A stretch of DNA of 64,000 nt from Heterocephalus glaber (GCF_000247695.1 NW_004624742.1:9546850-9610849), one strand, 5' to 3'. Numbered from the stretch's first letter, positions 35,690 to 47,997 are shown. Program-made: numbers and translations. Notes: generated by a model not told the origin, from the letters alone.

Positions 35690-36495
35690 TTTGAAAAAGG
35701 TGTCACGTAATCATTAGAGGCTTGCAAACTGAAGACCCAAGAGGAATGATGACTTAGTTCCATTCCAGTCTGAGCCTGAAGGCCTGAGGACCAGGAGAAC
35801 TGACGTAGTTCCCCTGAAAGGCCACAGCCTCAAGACTCCCATGTGTAGGACACCTTTTAATTGCTGGGATAAAGTGCTCAACATTTGAAGGAGAAAAGGT
35901 TTATTTTAGCTCACAGGTTCATTGACACTTGGCTCCCAGGCAAAATCTGCTCACTTCCTGGCAGCCAGGAAGCAGAGAAATCAAGAAGAGGCGAGAGGAT
36001 ATACCCTTCCAGGTTATGTCTCCACTGGTCTCCTTCCTCCAGTGAGGTGCCGCCTCCTAACAGCCTAGTCAGCCATGAACTCATTATAGATTATTCCATT
36101 GATGAGGTTAGTGTCTCATGACCTAATCACTTTTAAAAGCCCCACCTGGGATTACATGAGTCTTTTGGGAGATATTTTCCCCCAAGCAATAACATTTGAG
36201 CAGAGCTGATGTTTCAATCCAAAGAGAGGAAACATAGCAAATGTTTGAGTTTCAAGGCAGTCTGGCAGGAGGTTTCTTTCTTATTAAGGGGAGGATCAAC
36301 CTTTTTATTCCGTTGAAAACTGACTCTTTGGGTGAGGCCCACTGATCCTAGGAAGAAAAATCTCCTTTACTCAGTCTATCAATTGAAATGTTAATCTATT
36401 CCAAAAACACTCACATAAAAAATCTAGACTAATGCTTGATCAAATATCGATGTTCTCTGTGACCCATTCAAATTGGCACATAAAATTAACCACCA
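35690..36495 (-). mobile_element. Old LTR-like repeat, split by a younger LTR
   Basis: Two collinear pieces flank an insert. The left piece (35,690-35,850) holds 'ccagtctgagcctgaaggcc' and 'tgaggaccaggagaactgac'. The right piece (36,205-36,495) holds 'caaggcagtctggcaggagg', 'gggtgaggcccactgatcct', 'ctttactcagtctatcaatt', 'gaaatgttaatctattccaa' and 'ggcacataaaattaaccacc'. I recognise this order from a widespread mammalian LTR-like repeat but do not name the subfamily. The orientation call is uncertain. Confidence 0.65.
35853..36200 (-). mobile_element. MaLR-like LTR nested in an older repeat
   Basis: 'gctgggataaagtgctcaac', 'gaaggagaaaaggtttattt', 'tagctcacaggttc', 'ctggcagccaggaagcagag', 'gatgaggttagtgtctcatg' and 'aaaagccccacctgggatta' are the antisense form of the MaLR-type LTR family also seen at 23,665 and in sense at 62,740. 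It interrupts the older repeat cleanly. No target-site duplication could be fixed. Confidence 0.75.
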
Positions 36496-36499
36496 AGAA

Positions 36500-38565
36500 C
36501 ATATCTGACTTAGAAAACAGAGACAGAAAATCTTCCCTTCCTTTTCAGCTCCTGTTTGGAAAATCCTAAATATGAACTCTTATTAGCTATCCTATGGACA
36601 TATCACCATAACTACCAGGATGCAGGATTATAAGTGACCTAGACTAGTCACTTGGTTATTTCTGTGATGGAAAGAATGGGGGTGAAGTACTTTAACTAGT
36701 AATCTTGATTTTCAACAGACACATACAGCTAAAATTGACAAGAAACACATCCTTTAAAGAAATAGTGATAGAACAGTAAAGCGAAGCCAAAATAATAAAT
36801 AGCCACCACACAGATCATGCTCTCAAAGAGCCTGAAAGCTATTTAGAGGAGCAAAGCCAACACAGGGATCCATGAACAGTTTATAATGATGCACCCCACA
36901 ATGACATATCCAAAAAGTGCACAGTGGTGCATAGAATAGAAATGTCCAGAAAACTGGTTATAATTAGGAAATGCTTCGTAACAGAAACAGAACTCAAACT
37001 GGGCAGTGAAAGATTTAGATGTAAGTAGAGATTAACTGAAGCCTTTGAGGTGAGAAGAATGAGGTGGGAATAAGTACAGCATGCCGTTGAAAAGAAATTC
37101 CAGAATGGAAAGAAAGGAGGTAGTATTATGCAGTCACTTATTGAGGGACTTGAGGAATGACTTGTACAACATCACCTCATTAACCTTCATGCTACATTCT
37201 TGATTTAATGTACTAAATATTTGCCCCATCTCCTTGAAATTCTTAAAATTTCATTTCTCCTTTAGTTAGGGTGACTGTATGCTTTATCATTCAGGCTGGG
37301 ATACTCCTGTGTTAAACTGGGAATGGGCTTAGCAGTCATCTCAATTCTCAGATGACTAATTAACCAGTATTCTTTTATATTCTAAAGTATTTTGAGATCA
37401 TCACCATTACTTTATTTTACTAGCCCATTTCTCCCTGGCTTTTGGTCACTGGAAACTTTCAAACAGTCCCCATAGTCCTCCATTCCACCCAGAGTTCATT
37501 ATTATCTTAAGTTCACATGCAGCTATCATGCTAAAAGTCTGAACACAGGCTATAGTTTCTTGTCTTGTTGCCTTCTAAGATTTTTGTCTATATTTCATTT
37601 CACCTTCCATTCACTATGGCACAGTGGTACATAGTTCACTCTCTGAACTTGTAACCCTCTAGAATGGACTACATCATATCCACAATTTTCATTTCAATGA
37701 AGCAACATTTTATTTAATCTTATCATAACTTCCTATTTTTCTAAAACTATCACGTTACTCACCAGGTCACTATTCTTTAAATAGGGATATCAATGCCTTG
37801 AGTTCTTTCTTTCTTCAATCTGATAGCCCCTTCCAGTCTCTGACTTTTCCATCCTAAGCCTTGCTGGCAGATATTCTCTGTCCACAGCCTGACTAGTCTT
37901 CCTCTTCCAGTTCTATTGGGCATGGGATCTCACTTGTCCTAAGCCAATCTTTCAGCTTTATCCTTGACTCTAATTCTTCATCTTGTCTCTAAGGACTGAA
38001 TACATCTCTCCTTATCTGTACCATAAATATTTTCTATCTTTTCTGTTTTGGAAGGTTCTTTCTGAATCTTAGAAACATATTCTGTTTTTTCCCATTGGTC
38101 CCATATTTCTCTTTTCTTATCATCCTTTTATTCTTCATTCATGATTTCTAATTCCCTTCTAAATCATATGGCAATATTCTTTATTATGAAATCTAACTGA
38201 TCACATTGGAACAAATCTCTGCTTCTAACACTTTTTATTATCACTTTGTCCCTCCATATTCTTTTTTATTTGCCTTGATCTTCCCCATTCTTCTTTTGTC
38301 TATTTGCAAATTCTTTTCCTAATTTTGATGTTTTTCAGGACATGGATTTTTCAATATTTTCTTCATGATACCTGCTTCCTTGGTTTAACTTGACCCAATT
38401 GTTCTGAGGTCTCCAAATCTATATTAACAGTTGTAAAACTCTGCTGTGATTTTCAAACCCAGATATCTATTTTTCATAGATATAATTATGAATATACCCT
38501 TAATATTTCAACAGCAATAAGTGCAAATTTGAATTAATTACCTGAACCAGCTCCTCCAATAATAT
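36500..38565. other. Non-genic stretch, pyrimidine-rich in its right half
   Basis: No gene. From about 37,550 the plus strand becomes strongly T/C-rich and may be a decayed upstream part of the L2 that is clear from 38,570. 37,260-37,345 has weak DNA-transposon-like wording. Confidence 0.45.
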
Positions 38566-38569
38566 CTTT

Positions 38570-39232
38570 CTCAGCTTCAGTGATCTCACCCATGCAGTCA
38601 TTCAAGTTAGACACCTAAGAACCATTCTTTGATTTTCCCTTTTTTCACTAACACACTAAATTTATTACCAAGTATTATGAGTTGAATATCTACAGTATTT
38701 AGCAATGTGTTCTCTAGTCTGATCTCCTTTGCTACTTCTCTAATTTAAACCTTTCTTATCTTTCCCCAGGACTATCATAGTTGTCTTCTAAATGGCTTCT
38801 TATTCTTCACTTTATCAACTAAACATCCCCCAAGATTATTCTTCAAGTGGCAAATGAAGATACTTATCTAAAGTTCTTGTATTTTCACCTCTTCTGTTTC
38901 TCTTTTAATGCCATCAATGACTTTTTGCATTACTTGCATGTAATTTAACTTCACGTACCTTAGACAATGGACACAAGAGCTTCTCTTTCTGATCATCTTA
39001 ACAGGATACAAAATTTCTCATTTATCTCCCTGGTCTCATTTTCTGTAACTGTAGAAGATAGAATGAAATATAGATCCCCATACTTCTGTTCCTTACATCT
39101 GTGCTTTTCATAAACCCTATAAACTTTGTTCAGAACACATCTTTTCCTTTACTTCACTTACTCTACTCATATTTATTAATGTAGCTCAGGTGTCATTTTG
39201 TCCAAGAGGTCCCTCCCAATTATCTGCACCCG
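38570..39232 (+). mobile_element. L2 LINE, sense, long decayed copy
   Basis: 'accattctttgattttccct', 'atttattaccaagtattatg', 'ccccaggactatcatagttg', 'cttctaaatggcttcttatt' and 'caggtgtcattttgtccaag' with 'aggtccctcccaatta' follow the L2 consensus in order over 650 bases. No usable ORF remains. Confidence 0.8.
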
Positions 39233-39675
39233 TATCAGTCAGATGAGTGCAGAAAACAGAATCCACTTAAGGTATTTCTAACAAGAATGAATTGAATACC
39301 AGAAATAGGATAATTAAAACATTACTACCAATGTTTGTCCTGGCCAGAAAAACCTAGGTTATATGGTAGAAACAGATAAATCTCAGTCATTGGCTTAACA
39401 TAACAACATACTACCTGTTTCCTCTTACTATAAAGTCTAATGTGGATCAGTAATAAGAAATTTACTCTGGTCCACAGTCTCTCAGAGACCCACACTGACA
39501 GAGATGGTGATGCAGCTGAGGAAAAGGGATCCTGGAGGATCTCCTGCAGCTTGTCCTGGAGTTAACTCTTACTATTACTGCTCTTTTCATTGGCCAGGCC
39601 TTGCCACATGGTCTCATCCATGGTGCCATGTGTGCAGTTTTCTGTTTGCCCAGAGAAAGGGAGCTGGATATTGGA
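39225..39675. repeat. Old interspersed repeat, family not assigned
   Basis: 'gtatcagtcagatgagtgca', 'gaaaacagaatccacttaag', 'ctctggtccacagtctctca', 'gacccacactgacagagatg' and 'ccttgccacatggtctcatc' recall an LTR-like mammalian repeat. The element abuts L2 on the left and MIR on the right. Confidence 0.5.
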
Positions 39676-39679
39676 ATTC

Positions 39680-39768
39680 ATTACTGTAATGATGTAGAAA
39701 CTGAAGCTCAGGGAGATAAAGGAATTTCCCCCACAGATGCACCATTGGCAGAGCTGGAGTTCAATTTG
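39680..39768 (-). repeat. MIR core fragment, antisense
   Basis: 'gatgtagaaactgaagctca', 'gggagataaaggaatttccc' and 'cattggcagagctggagttc' match the antisense MIR core. Confidence 0.78.
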
Positions 39769-39774
39769 TGTTGT

Positions 39775-40345
39775 TGTTTGATGTGTTTGCTGCCCCTCTC
39801 ACTTGGCCTCTTCTTCTCAGCTCCCTGCCTGGTAAGAATTATACTTCCAACCCCTCTGATAGTAGTTGTCTGAGCCAAGGGAAGCTGAGGAAAATGACAA
39901 ATGTTACTTCCAAACAGAGAAGTCAATACCCATCACGTGATTGCTCTTTCCCATTTGCCATGAGAGGGACATTTCCAAAACACAAGCTGTATTTTCAACC
40001 TAGAGTGAAGAGTGACGTGTATATGGAGTAGAGCTTCAGGAAACCAACAAACTATATTTAACATGAGCAAGATGTAAATTTCTGCTGTTGTAAGGCATTC
40101 AGTTGTTGGTGTTGTCCTTTACTTTAGTCTAATTTAATATAATTTAATAAATACAAACTATGAAGAACTCACGACATCCAATGGAAACACTGAGGATCCA
40201 GGATTGACAAAGGACTGGAATCATAGCTTGGGATCATGGGGGTGGGGGGCACTGAATGTTCTTAAAATTAGAATAATTTATATCAAGCATCTTCTGATTA
40301 TGTCTCTTAAAGCAAGATGTCAATTCCCAAGGGGGAAGGACTGAT
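39775..40345. other. Non-genic stretch
   Basis: No gene. Overlapping ORFs of 72-90 codons on both strands show no domain. Confidence 0.45.

Positions 40346-40347
<2 letters not shown>

Positions 40348-40377
<30 letters not shown>
40348..40377. repeat. (GA)n microsatellite
   Basis: About 15 perfect GA units, followed by more GA-rich sequence to about 40,420. Confidence 0.95.
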
Positions 40378-40379
<2 letters not shown>

Positions 40380-41840
40380 GGAGAGACTAGGACCAAGACA
40401 GAGAGGTAGAGAGAGAGACATTTACTGGTTCTGATCCAGAATGGTCACATGCTCATTCAATCTTTTGCCAAAGAGAGTGGGGGCTGCTGAAGGGTAGACC
40501 AAAATGGCTAGCAGTCTTCCTGGGACCACAGGGGGTGGGACGTGATAATGCCCCAGAGCAAAAGATGCTGACATCCAAGATGAAGAGTAGAACTGGCATC
40601 CCTAACAGCGGTCCCTTGCAATGGCAGTCATTATTCACTATCAGCATGCCCCCTTTAGCCCCTCTCTCCTTCACAAACTGCATAAAGCATCTATCCCCTC
40701 TCTGCTTCCCAAACCAGGCATCTTTAATAACCTTGCAGAATTCTTTTATTTGGCAGTGCCCAACTTCCCATCCCCTCTTCTCAAATCAATAGGAAAAAAT
40801 AAAGATAATCTACATTAATTTGGTTGCAGTTGTTTTAACATCCCCTGAAACCTTGAAGTTCAGCAGTACTGAGTAAGCTTGAAGAAAACCTTTCTGACAG
40901 TAAAGCAAGTTTCAAAAAAAATGTTCCCCAGTTTGCTGGGCTTATAAGCCTAGGGCAAGTTTAATTAAACTCAATGGAGCATTTTAAAGTGAAGAAAAAA
41001 TTAGGACAGCAAGAAAAACGTGTTGATTGTTTCCTAATTATGCTGTGGACTTTCTCTCTAATGCATCCCCCCTCCTTTCTCTCCTGAAATAAAACAACTG
41101 GCACGTTAAGTTTGCACATAGAAGATTACATCACAACCAAGCATTCTGCACAAGCCAGACCCACTGCTTCTCAGACCACTACAGGGCCTGTTTTTGGAGA
41201 CTTTCATACTTTTAATAGAGACATTTAACCAAAATTTTAAAAAGAGAGACAAATTCAAGGAACACATTAGATTCCATCAGTTTACAAACCTTTCATAAGA
41301 GAAATTTCCTTCTATAAGCTCCTCCTCCAACATGGATTCCAATACTATAAAAGACATAGTCAACTGGACACTCTGTTTTTAATGACATGGTTAAGATTAG
41401 TTTATTTCCCTACTTTTATTTATAAGAGACAAACATTAACACAAACTAATCTTTTCTGAATAGGATAGCCACAGTGTGATATAGTCAGGTTCAAAAATAA
41501 AGAAACAAGACCAGCAGTTATAATCCATTTGTTTCAAAGACAATGGCTTACTATGTGTCAGGCATTTACATACAGCCTTGTTGTGAGTAAATGGATGACT
41601 TATATTAAGATTTGAGAAATAAATTTATGGATCTTGGGGACTCCAGAGACCCAGGATGCTGGAACTCATAGTGACAACTGTAGCTGCCTGAGACTTGTAG
41701 CAGATCACTGAGGACACCACTATAGGTCTGGCTGTGAAGGGAAAGGATAACTCCATGTACAACTCTCAAGCCAGAGATTCTCTGAATGATCAGCACATGA
41801 ATTAAAAATCAGTATGTCTCAATATGAAAGGTGTCACAAA
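40380..41840. other. Non-genic stretch
   Basis: No gene or assignable repeat. Small opposed ORFs at 40,453-40,818 overlap and show no motif. Confidence 0.45.
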
Positions 41841-41844
41841 ATTC

Positions 41845-41990
41845 CATTAAAAGAAATAGTAATAGTTAACACTTAAATAATACTAGTTGTGTACCAGGTA
41901 CTGCTGTAAGCAATCTATATATATTTGCTAATTTTATCATCTCAACATTCCTGTAAGGAACAGACAAGTCATAAGATTACACTGCTAATT
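41845..41990 (-). repeat. MIR SINE fragment, antisense
   Basis: 'gttgtgtaccaggtactgct', 'atatttgctaattttatcat' and 'ctcaacattcctgtaaggaa' follow the antisense MIR 3' half. Confidence 0.75.
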
Positions 41991-41994
41991 TTCA

Positions 41995-42425
41995 CAAAGA
42001 AGACTGTTAACTAAATACCATCTAGCAGAGAACACAAGGGAAGTAACAAGAAACTCCGCAGATCCAAACCTTCTCACCGCTAAGGACTCCTTTGTTTCAA
42101 TTGCCTATGTGAACTCCTGTATTTTGAAAGATTTTGACTACTGCATCACAAAAGGTGGGGAGAGGAGACTCAAATGAAAATAATTACATTAATTTTATTT
42201 ATAAATAAATAAATACATTATATAGACTTTTGGGACTTACTGAAAGAATATATGTTAGGAAGCTACTCTAACAAGAATAAAGAGCTAAAATTGTCCCTCA
42301 GTTTGAATATCTGACAGAGCTGAACCATAACATCTCTTTGGAAACTGGTAGGTTAATATTATATTCCCTGTTGAAGCCTATACCACTTCTGTCAAACTTG
42401 TTTCCCATTCATCTATGGTTCTCTA
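41995..42425. other. Non-genic stretch
   Basis: No gene or repeat recognised. Confidence 0.45.
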
Positions 42426-42429
42426 AAGC

Positions 42430-42512
42430 AGTGGTTCACAAAAGTTTTAGGTAGATATCTTGGAATACTGTAGATGGTCTATGGGTTATCCTGAATTTGA
42501 AGAACACTGGAG
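42430..42512. mobile_element. Small hAT-type MITE remnant
   Basis: It begins 'cagtggttcacaaa' and ends 'tttgaagaacactg', which are imperfect terminal inverted repeats of the hAT-Charlie type (MER5-like start). No 8-bp target-site duplication remains. The element is 83 bp, so it is internally deleted. Confidence 0.62.
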
Positions 42513-42514
42513 TA

Positions 42515-43390
42515 ATTCTGAAAAGACTACCACTAAGAATGAGATGTGCTTGATCAGCTGCGTATAGACTCTCAGAGACCAGTAGAGAATCACTGGACTG
42601 AGATCGTCAGCAGTTGCCACTATCCTTCTATCCAGTCCATGCAGCATTCTACATGTGAGCACTGATTATGTCCAGGAAAATCAACTCAAATTAAACCCTT
42701 AAATAGGCATATGGTAGCTCCTCCTGGAATCAGCAAAGAATAACAGGAAAAGAATTGGACTGAGAGCAAATGGAAACCCCAGATCTGCCACAGTTGGTTC
42801 TGTGAGTGTGGCCAACAGACGTAGTTTCCCTGGGCTTCAGCATCTATACCTGTCAAATACGGATATAAGATCAGAAGATTTCTACAATCCATTTTAATTC
42901 TAAAGTTACTTACTGTAGAATAATAGAACAACATGCACACCAGGGCCAAAATCACTAATTAATTCAACATTTAGCAGATTTGGTGCTTCAGATGGATGGT
43001 CTCTGACAAGCAAAAAGTCAATTCTCAAGCCCAATATTTGAGGTCTTGAGAATTTTGTTACCTTCTTTCTACTTTTTCATTTTACTTTTCAAATGATTCT
43101 TTTAAAAAAATTATTATTATAGGGAGGTTCCCTTAGACTTCAGCACATTTTAAAAACTACTCTTTCTTCCCTTTGCTAGAAATTGATTCTCCACTTCCTC
43201 TAACTCTATAATCTCCATCTTGCAAAAACTCATCCAAATTTCACAGCATAGTTCAAAGCTATTTTCCTCTAGACCTTCTCAGATCTAATTAGACCTCTGA
43301 ACAGAAGCGAATTTCACTCTTCTGTTCTTTCCTTTGCTCTGTCATATTAAAATGTAGCTTGCAGTGTTTCAGAGATCATTCTTCAACCTC
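42515..43390. other. Non-genic stretch
   Basis: No gene. The 89-codon minus-strand ORF at 42,686-42,955 shows no motif. Confidence 0.45.
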
Positions 43391-43394
43391 AGTA

Positions 43395-43575
43395 CTGTAA
43401 TATTTGGGGCCAGATAAGCTATCCTTGCTGGTTGCTGTGGTCTGCTTTGCAGGGTGTTCAGCAGTATTTATGGGCTCTACTCTTTAGATGCCAGTAGCAC
43501 CAGCCCCACCAGTTATAACAACCAATGTTTTCTCTGGACTTTGCCAAATGTCCATTAAGAACAAAACTGCACCCT
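43395..43575 (-). mobile_element. MER20-like hAT-Charlie element
   Basis: 'atttggggccagataagcta', 'gggtgttcagcagtatttat', 'gggctctactctttagatgc', 'cagtagcaccagccccacca', 'ttataacaaccaatgttttc' and 'tttgccaaatgtccattaag' match the MER20 consensus in order, reverse orientation as I recall it. Length is close to full size. Nonautonomous, no coding capacity. MER20 copies have been linked to hormone-responsive regulation in placental mammals, but nothing here shows activity. Confidence 0.78.
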
Positions 43576-43599
43576 GGTAAGAGCAAGATATTTGTGTAT

Positions 43600-43692
43600 C
43601 TATCTTAGCTTCTCTTCTCCACAGGACCTAGGACAGTACGTGCTAGCATAAATATTTGTAGAAAGAAAGAATTAATAAATCATTGTTGAATA
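43600..43692 (+). repeat. L2 LINE 3' terminus
   Basis: 'tccacaggacctaggacagt', 'acgtgctagcataaatattt' and 'ttgttgaataattatttg' fit the L2 3' end. Short. Confidence 0.62.
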
Positions 43693-43694
43693 AT

Positions 43695-44225
43695 TATTTG
43701 TATAATGAATGGATTTCTGTCAAATCATTACAATTCAGCTATCTGTTCTATTAAGTCCTGAGTTAAAAGAAGAGGCAAACATTTGTGGTAGTTGGCTAGA
43801 AAGACTGAAGGCAGGGCTGATATTTACCTAAACTTCCTCTCAAACTTGCACTCTGCCTGAACTTCATGCTAAGGTCTAAGCAGCTTGAACTTGTCATGTG
43901 GTTTCGCTTTAGATTCTCACTAACATTGGCCTCTTTTGGTTGCTCGAGTAGTAGAAGGAAGTTGGCCTCTTCTTCATGAGACAATTTCTTTGTGTTTATG
44001 ATGCTAGCCAAGGCTTAGAACAACATCAGGAAATAACAGGAGTGAAGGAGCAGAGGAGAAAAAACTGGAGTTTAGGAATCAGAGCTTCAAAGGATCAGGC
44101 CTGGAGTAACTGTTCTTGCTAAAGCAAATTCATTTGTCTCCTTGTAGGTTATACCTTTAAGATAAGGTATGATGTTTAAAATAGTGCTTGTTTTAGCCTG
44201 AGCAGACCTTCTGGCCTGAAAGTAA
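43695..44225. other. Non-genic stretch
   Basis: No gene or repeat recognised. Confidence 0.45.
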
Positions 44226-44227
44226 TA

Positions 44228-44390
44228 AATTGGGAATCCTGGCATGGTGGTGCATGCCTGTAATCCCAGCACTTTGGAGGCTGAGGCAGAAGGATCATGG
44301 TGAATTCAAGGCCAGCCTGGGCTGCATAGTGAGTTCAAGGTCTGCCTCAACTATAGCTAGACCTTGTCTCAAAACAAACAAACCAAATAT
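44228..44390 (+). mobile_element. B1 SINE, sense
   Basis: 'ggcatggtggtgcatgcctg', 'taatcccagcactttggagg', 'ctgaggcagaaggatcatgg', 'ccagcctgggctgcatagtg' and an A-rich tail of AAAC units form a B1 of 7SL origin with the typical B1 internal duplication ('gttcaagg'). It lacks an ID half and is less diverged than most B1-dID copies here. Confidence 0.92.
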
Positions 44391-44394
44391 ATAA

Positions 44395-44985
44395 GGGTGC
44401 TCCCCTGAAAGGGGCAGAATGTGACTGAGCAATGAATTGAAACTCTTTCATGGCCAAAGTGTGTAAGAGTAGATGGCACATCACTGGGAAGGTAAAGTTC
44501 TTTCTCAGAGACATAGCCAAGTCTCAGGCACCTGCCAGCAACCAGGACCAAGAACTGAGCCAGAATGTAGAGCAGAATCTAACAGGTTATATGTCTGCAT
44601 ATCTTGTGGGATTTCAATTAAAAACAAAATGCCAGCTTGGTGAGTCAGCTGTTGTTTTAGATTATTCTCCTCTCTTCTATTAACAAAGATAATTGAGAGC
44701 TGACTTAGTATTCTTTGCAGCAAGATTGATGCCTGTTCTAAACCCATTACCTCTTTTCCTTTGAGCTTCAAGCTCAGTCACTATTAGTTTCTTCCACTGA
44801 TTCTCTCAAGAATTTTATAAGTAAGTCTTGGGCAGCATTCAAAATATTCACATTCAGTTTTTCCTTATCAATAGTATAACAAATGCAACAATACAGTTTC
44901 AGTAATAATTATCACTCCCAGCAAAAGAAGTTAAAATTTCAGAGAAATTGTGACAATGCCAAACATTTAATATATTAACATTTAA
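44395..44985. other. Non-genic stretch
   Basis: No gene. Overlapping ORFs of 60-88 codons at 44,369-44,771 on both strands have no domain. Confidence 0.45.
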
Positions 44986-44989
44986 TATA

Positions 44990-45140
44990 TTAATAACCCT
45001 CAGAAGATGATATAAGTTACTATTACCATTCTGAAGTTAAAGTAGCTAAGGCTTAAACAGTTTGATAAATGTCTGCTATAGCACAGCTGATAACTGGATA
45101 GATTTAGGATTCGAATCCAAGTAAATCTGATTCTAGAAAC
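44990..45140 (-). repeat. MIR SINE, antisense
   Basis: 'ttactattaccattctgaag', 'agtagctaaggcttaaacag', 'gcacagctgataactggata' and 'ggattcgaatccaagtaaat' follow the antisense MIR, including the tRNA B-box region. Confidence 0.8.
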
Positions 45141-45144
45141 TGCT

Positions 45145-47990
45145 CATAACCAGGCATGGACCCTTTTCTCCATCGTTTGTGGCATGGCACTTTTGGTAGG
45201 GAGTTATTTCACTGAAAGAAATAACCACAGACACTACACAGCTCTATGACAGCACAGACATCACATCCAGAGGCCTCCTCTGAAGGCAGTCCTCTTCTTC
45301 CTGTAGTGTCAAACTGTCCTGCATCTAGTAGTAGATGTCCTACAAATGCTTTATGACTCATTCATGATGGGGCCTTAGAGTGGATGAGTTAAAACTCTGA
45401 GATTTTGAAATGCAAGAGAACATGTGGACAAATCGTTTTTGTCATGTTTTTCTTTTGTTTCCATGTCAGGTACTATTGTTAATTTTGCAAAAGAGAAAAA
45501 TAAGTGCCTTGGGTGTTTTTTAGGCTGACTGATTTCTGGAAAGGAAAAAAAAATAGACCCTGAAAGAATGAGAGTCCTACCTGAGCAGATGGTTAGGGGT
45601 GGCAGCCCTCATAAACCATGGTTGTCTCAAACCTGACCTTTGTCACAATCTCAGAATCAAAGTCCGTGGTGCCCTTTTTTGGTTTCTACTTTGAATCTGG
45701 CCCAGGTCAATAGCCAGTAAAAGGAAATTGTGCTGAATTATCACAAATTTTGTTTGTGCTGACTTATTGGAAATAAGGCAAGACAGATGAGTTGCACCAT
45801 CTGCACACTTGATTACCCCCTTCCCCAATTTTTCCGAGGCTTCATTTTGGATGTCTTCGCTACAGCATTTTAGCTCTAACTTTGGGCACTGAATCATGCT
45901 CCAATGCCCCATCAAGCATCTTGCTAATGTGATAAATCCATCCAAAGTCTTGCCGTGCCATCCTGCACGTGACAAATGCAGCAACACGTCAAGCTCAGAA
46001 TGATACCCGTATTAGGCAGACACTCCCTCTGCTGACATCAGGTGTTTCTGCTTTATCTGAAAATAATTCACTGAATAGATAATTGGTGAATCCCCAGTGG
46101 GAACAAAACTTGATTCTGTCTGAGCAAAGGTTACCAAGTGTACTACCATAAAATAATTGATTTTGTGATATATTAAGTGGGGACATACTCAAGACTACTG
46201 AACTTTTCACTTAGGGCCTCGGGCTGAAGTTGAACTAGGTTCCCAAAGGTGAAGAATCCATGCATGACACGGGCAGGGCTTCACACTACAACAGCCAATT
46301 TAACTTTCATTTTCTTTATTAATCTAATATGTTCTACCTTTCACCAGGACGTGATGTGAGGGAGTTTCATTAAAACGGTTGAGTTGTTATTGGAGATAAT
46401 CACCGAAGGAATGTGTTGCAAAAGTCAGGAAAGTCTGAATCATTTTTTATGCTGTTGTTTTAGGGAAGAGGTTTCAGATGCTGATAGGGAAGTTGCTCTA
46501 GCTATAGGGCAAATTTAATTGCATTTTTAGAAACTTCTTTTAATCCTATAATAACAAAAAATTAAATCAGTGCTGACATTTTTTGTTGCCAGAAGAAGGT
46601 AGTAAAAGGGTAAAGAAATAATTGTTAGTTCTGAGAATATAATTAGCAACTTTAATGCTTTAATCTAAAAAATGCATATTTTGAGCCTGGGTGAATGATT
46701 AAAGAAAAGATATTGAAAGTCTTTGAAATCTCTGTGCTTGTTTTTAATTGTGAGTTATGATCACTATAATTAGCTCATTTAGTGTATTTGTAATGTAAAC
46801 AAATATGAATTTCTACAAGTTCAGGGATATTTCAGGGCAAATAAGATCGACATCCTGACCTCCAGTTTTCTGTATGAACCCTTTCTCCAAATGTCTGGCA
46901 GAAGTTTGTTTTGTTTTTTTTTTTAAATTTGTTCGGATTGGGGGTGTAAAGAAACCAGGATCCAATACTGGTAGACTGTGTCAAGGTTAGGGCGTGCTTG
47001 GAGATTTGCTGCAAAGGGGAGATAAGAATCCTCTCATGAGCAGTCTGGATGTCCCCTGCCTAGTGAGGAAGGCTTGGATGTCCGTGCCCAGTCCCCGTGT
47101 TCAGAGCCCAGGCCTGATGTGAATGGAAGTGCCTGGCTACAGGCTACAGAAAAGCTCTGTGGCACTGAGTCTGTGAATGCAGAACCCGACTACCCTTTTC
47201 TCTGCCTTGACAAGCCATGAAACCTCATTATCATGCACTAGAAAAGGGAAAAGGGGGGAAACCCAGAGGGATCTGGGAAATGAACTTTTTGGGGGTCTTA
47301 TTTCTCTCAGAGGTGCACATTAAAATTCTCTCTTTCATTCATTAATGTGAATACAAGCTGCCTGAGAAAATAGCTGATGGGACCTCCCTTAATGAATAGT
47401 GGGGCTTTTCTATGCTCTGGAGGCTTAAAATTGGGTTTCATCCCACTGAGGATTTCTTTCTTTTCCTTTTCCTTTTCTCTTCTTAACACTGCATGTTTGG
47501 TTATATTTCTAGGACTCACCTAGGCTGTGACCTGCCACATTCAGTTCTAATCGCTCATATGATTAGATTGGGCCACCCACAGGTAGGTGGGAAAGGCTGG
47601 TGTCAGAGCTTCCAGAAGTTCAGGGATTTTTCCAACATTATTTGAAAGTTTGTATTCTGTCAATCACATGCAATCAAACTTGGTCTTGTGAAGTTCCTCT
47701 ACTGCTTGGTTTTGGATAAGCTAGATATAAATATTAAAAAAATCTCTCCTCTTGCTTTCAAGAGAAAAGAGACAGGGACTTTACTTTGGTTTGAAATAGA
47801 ATTAACCCTTTCTTCTTTTCTTGACATTTCATGGTTGCACTTCTTTAGGATTCTGGTCTCAAGTTAAGTCTTTTTCTCCCATGTTGTTTAGCTTTTGAGC
47901 TCAGCCTCCTAATTTCACTGCATGTGTGCCCTCCTCCAACACTTACTGTCTGTTCCATCTACTTGAGCTCTTTTCATGGACTGCTTTAAT
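45145..47990. other. Repeat-poor non-coding stretch
   Basis: The longest stretch in this part of the window with no repeat that I can assign (2.8 kb). No gene is seen. The 114-codon minus-strand ORF at 45,643-45,987 has no recognised domain. 46,310-46,800 is rich in TAATTA-like and GATAA-like words and is a candidate conserved non-coding element. Confidence 0.45.
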
Positions 47991-47997
47991 TTTTTCA

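Noticed and set aside
45643..45987. 114-codon minus-strand ORF in repeat-poor sequence
   Set aside because: No recognised domain, no start context or splice pattern that I can support. Its length is possible by chance in 64 kb.
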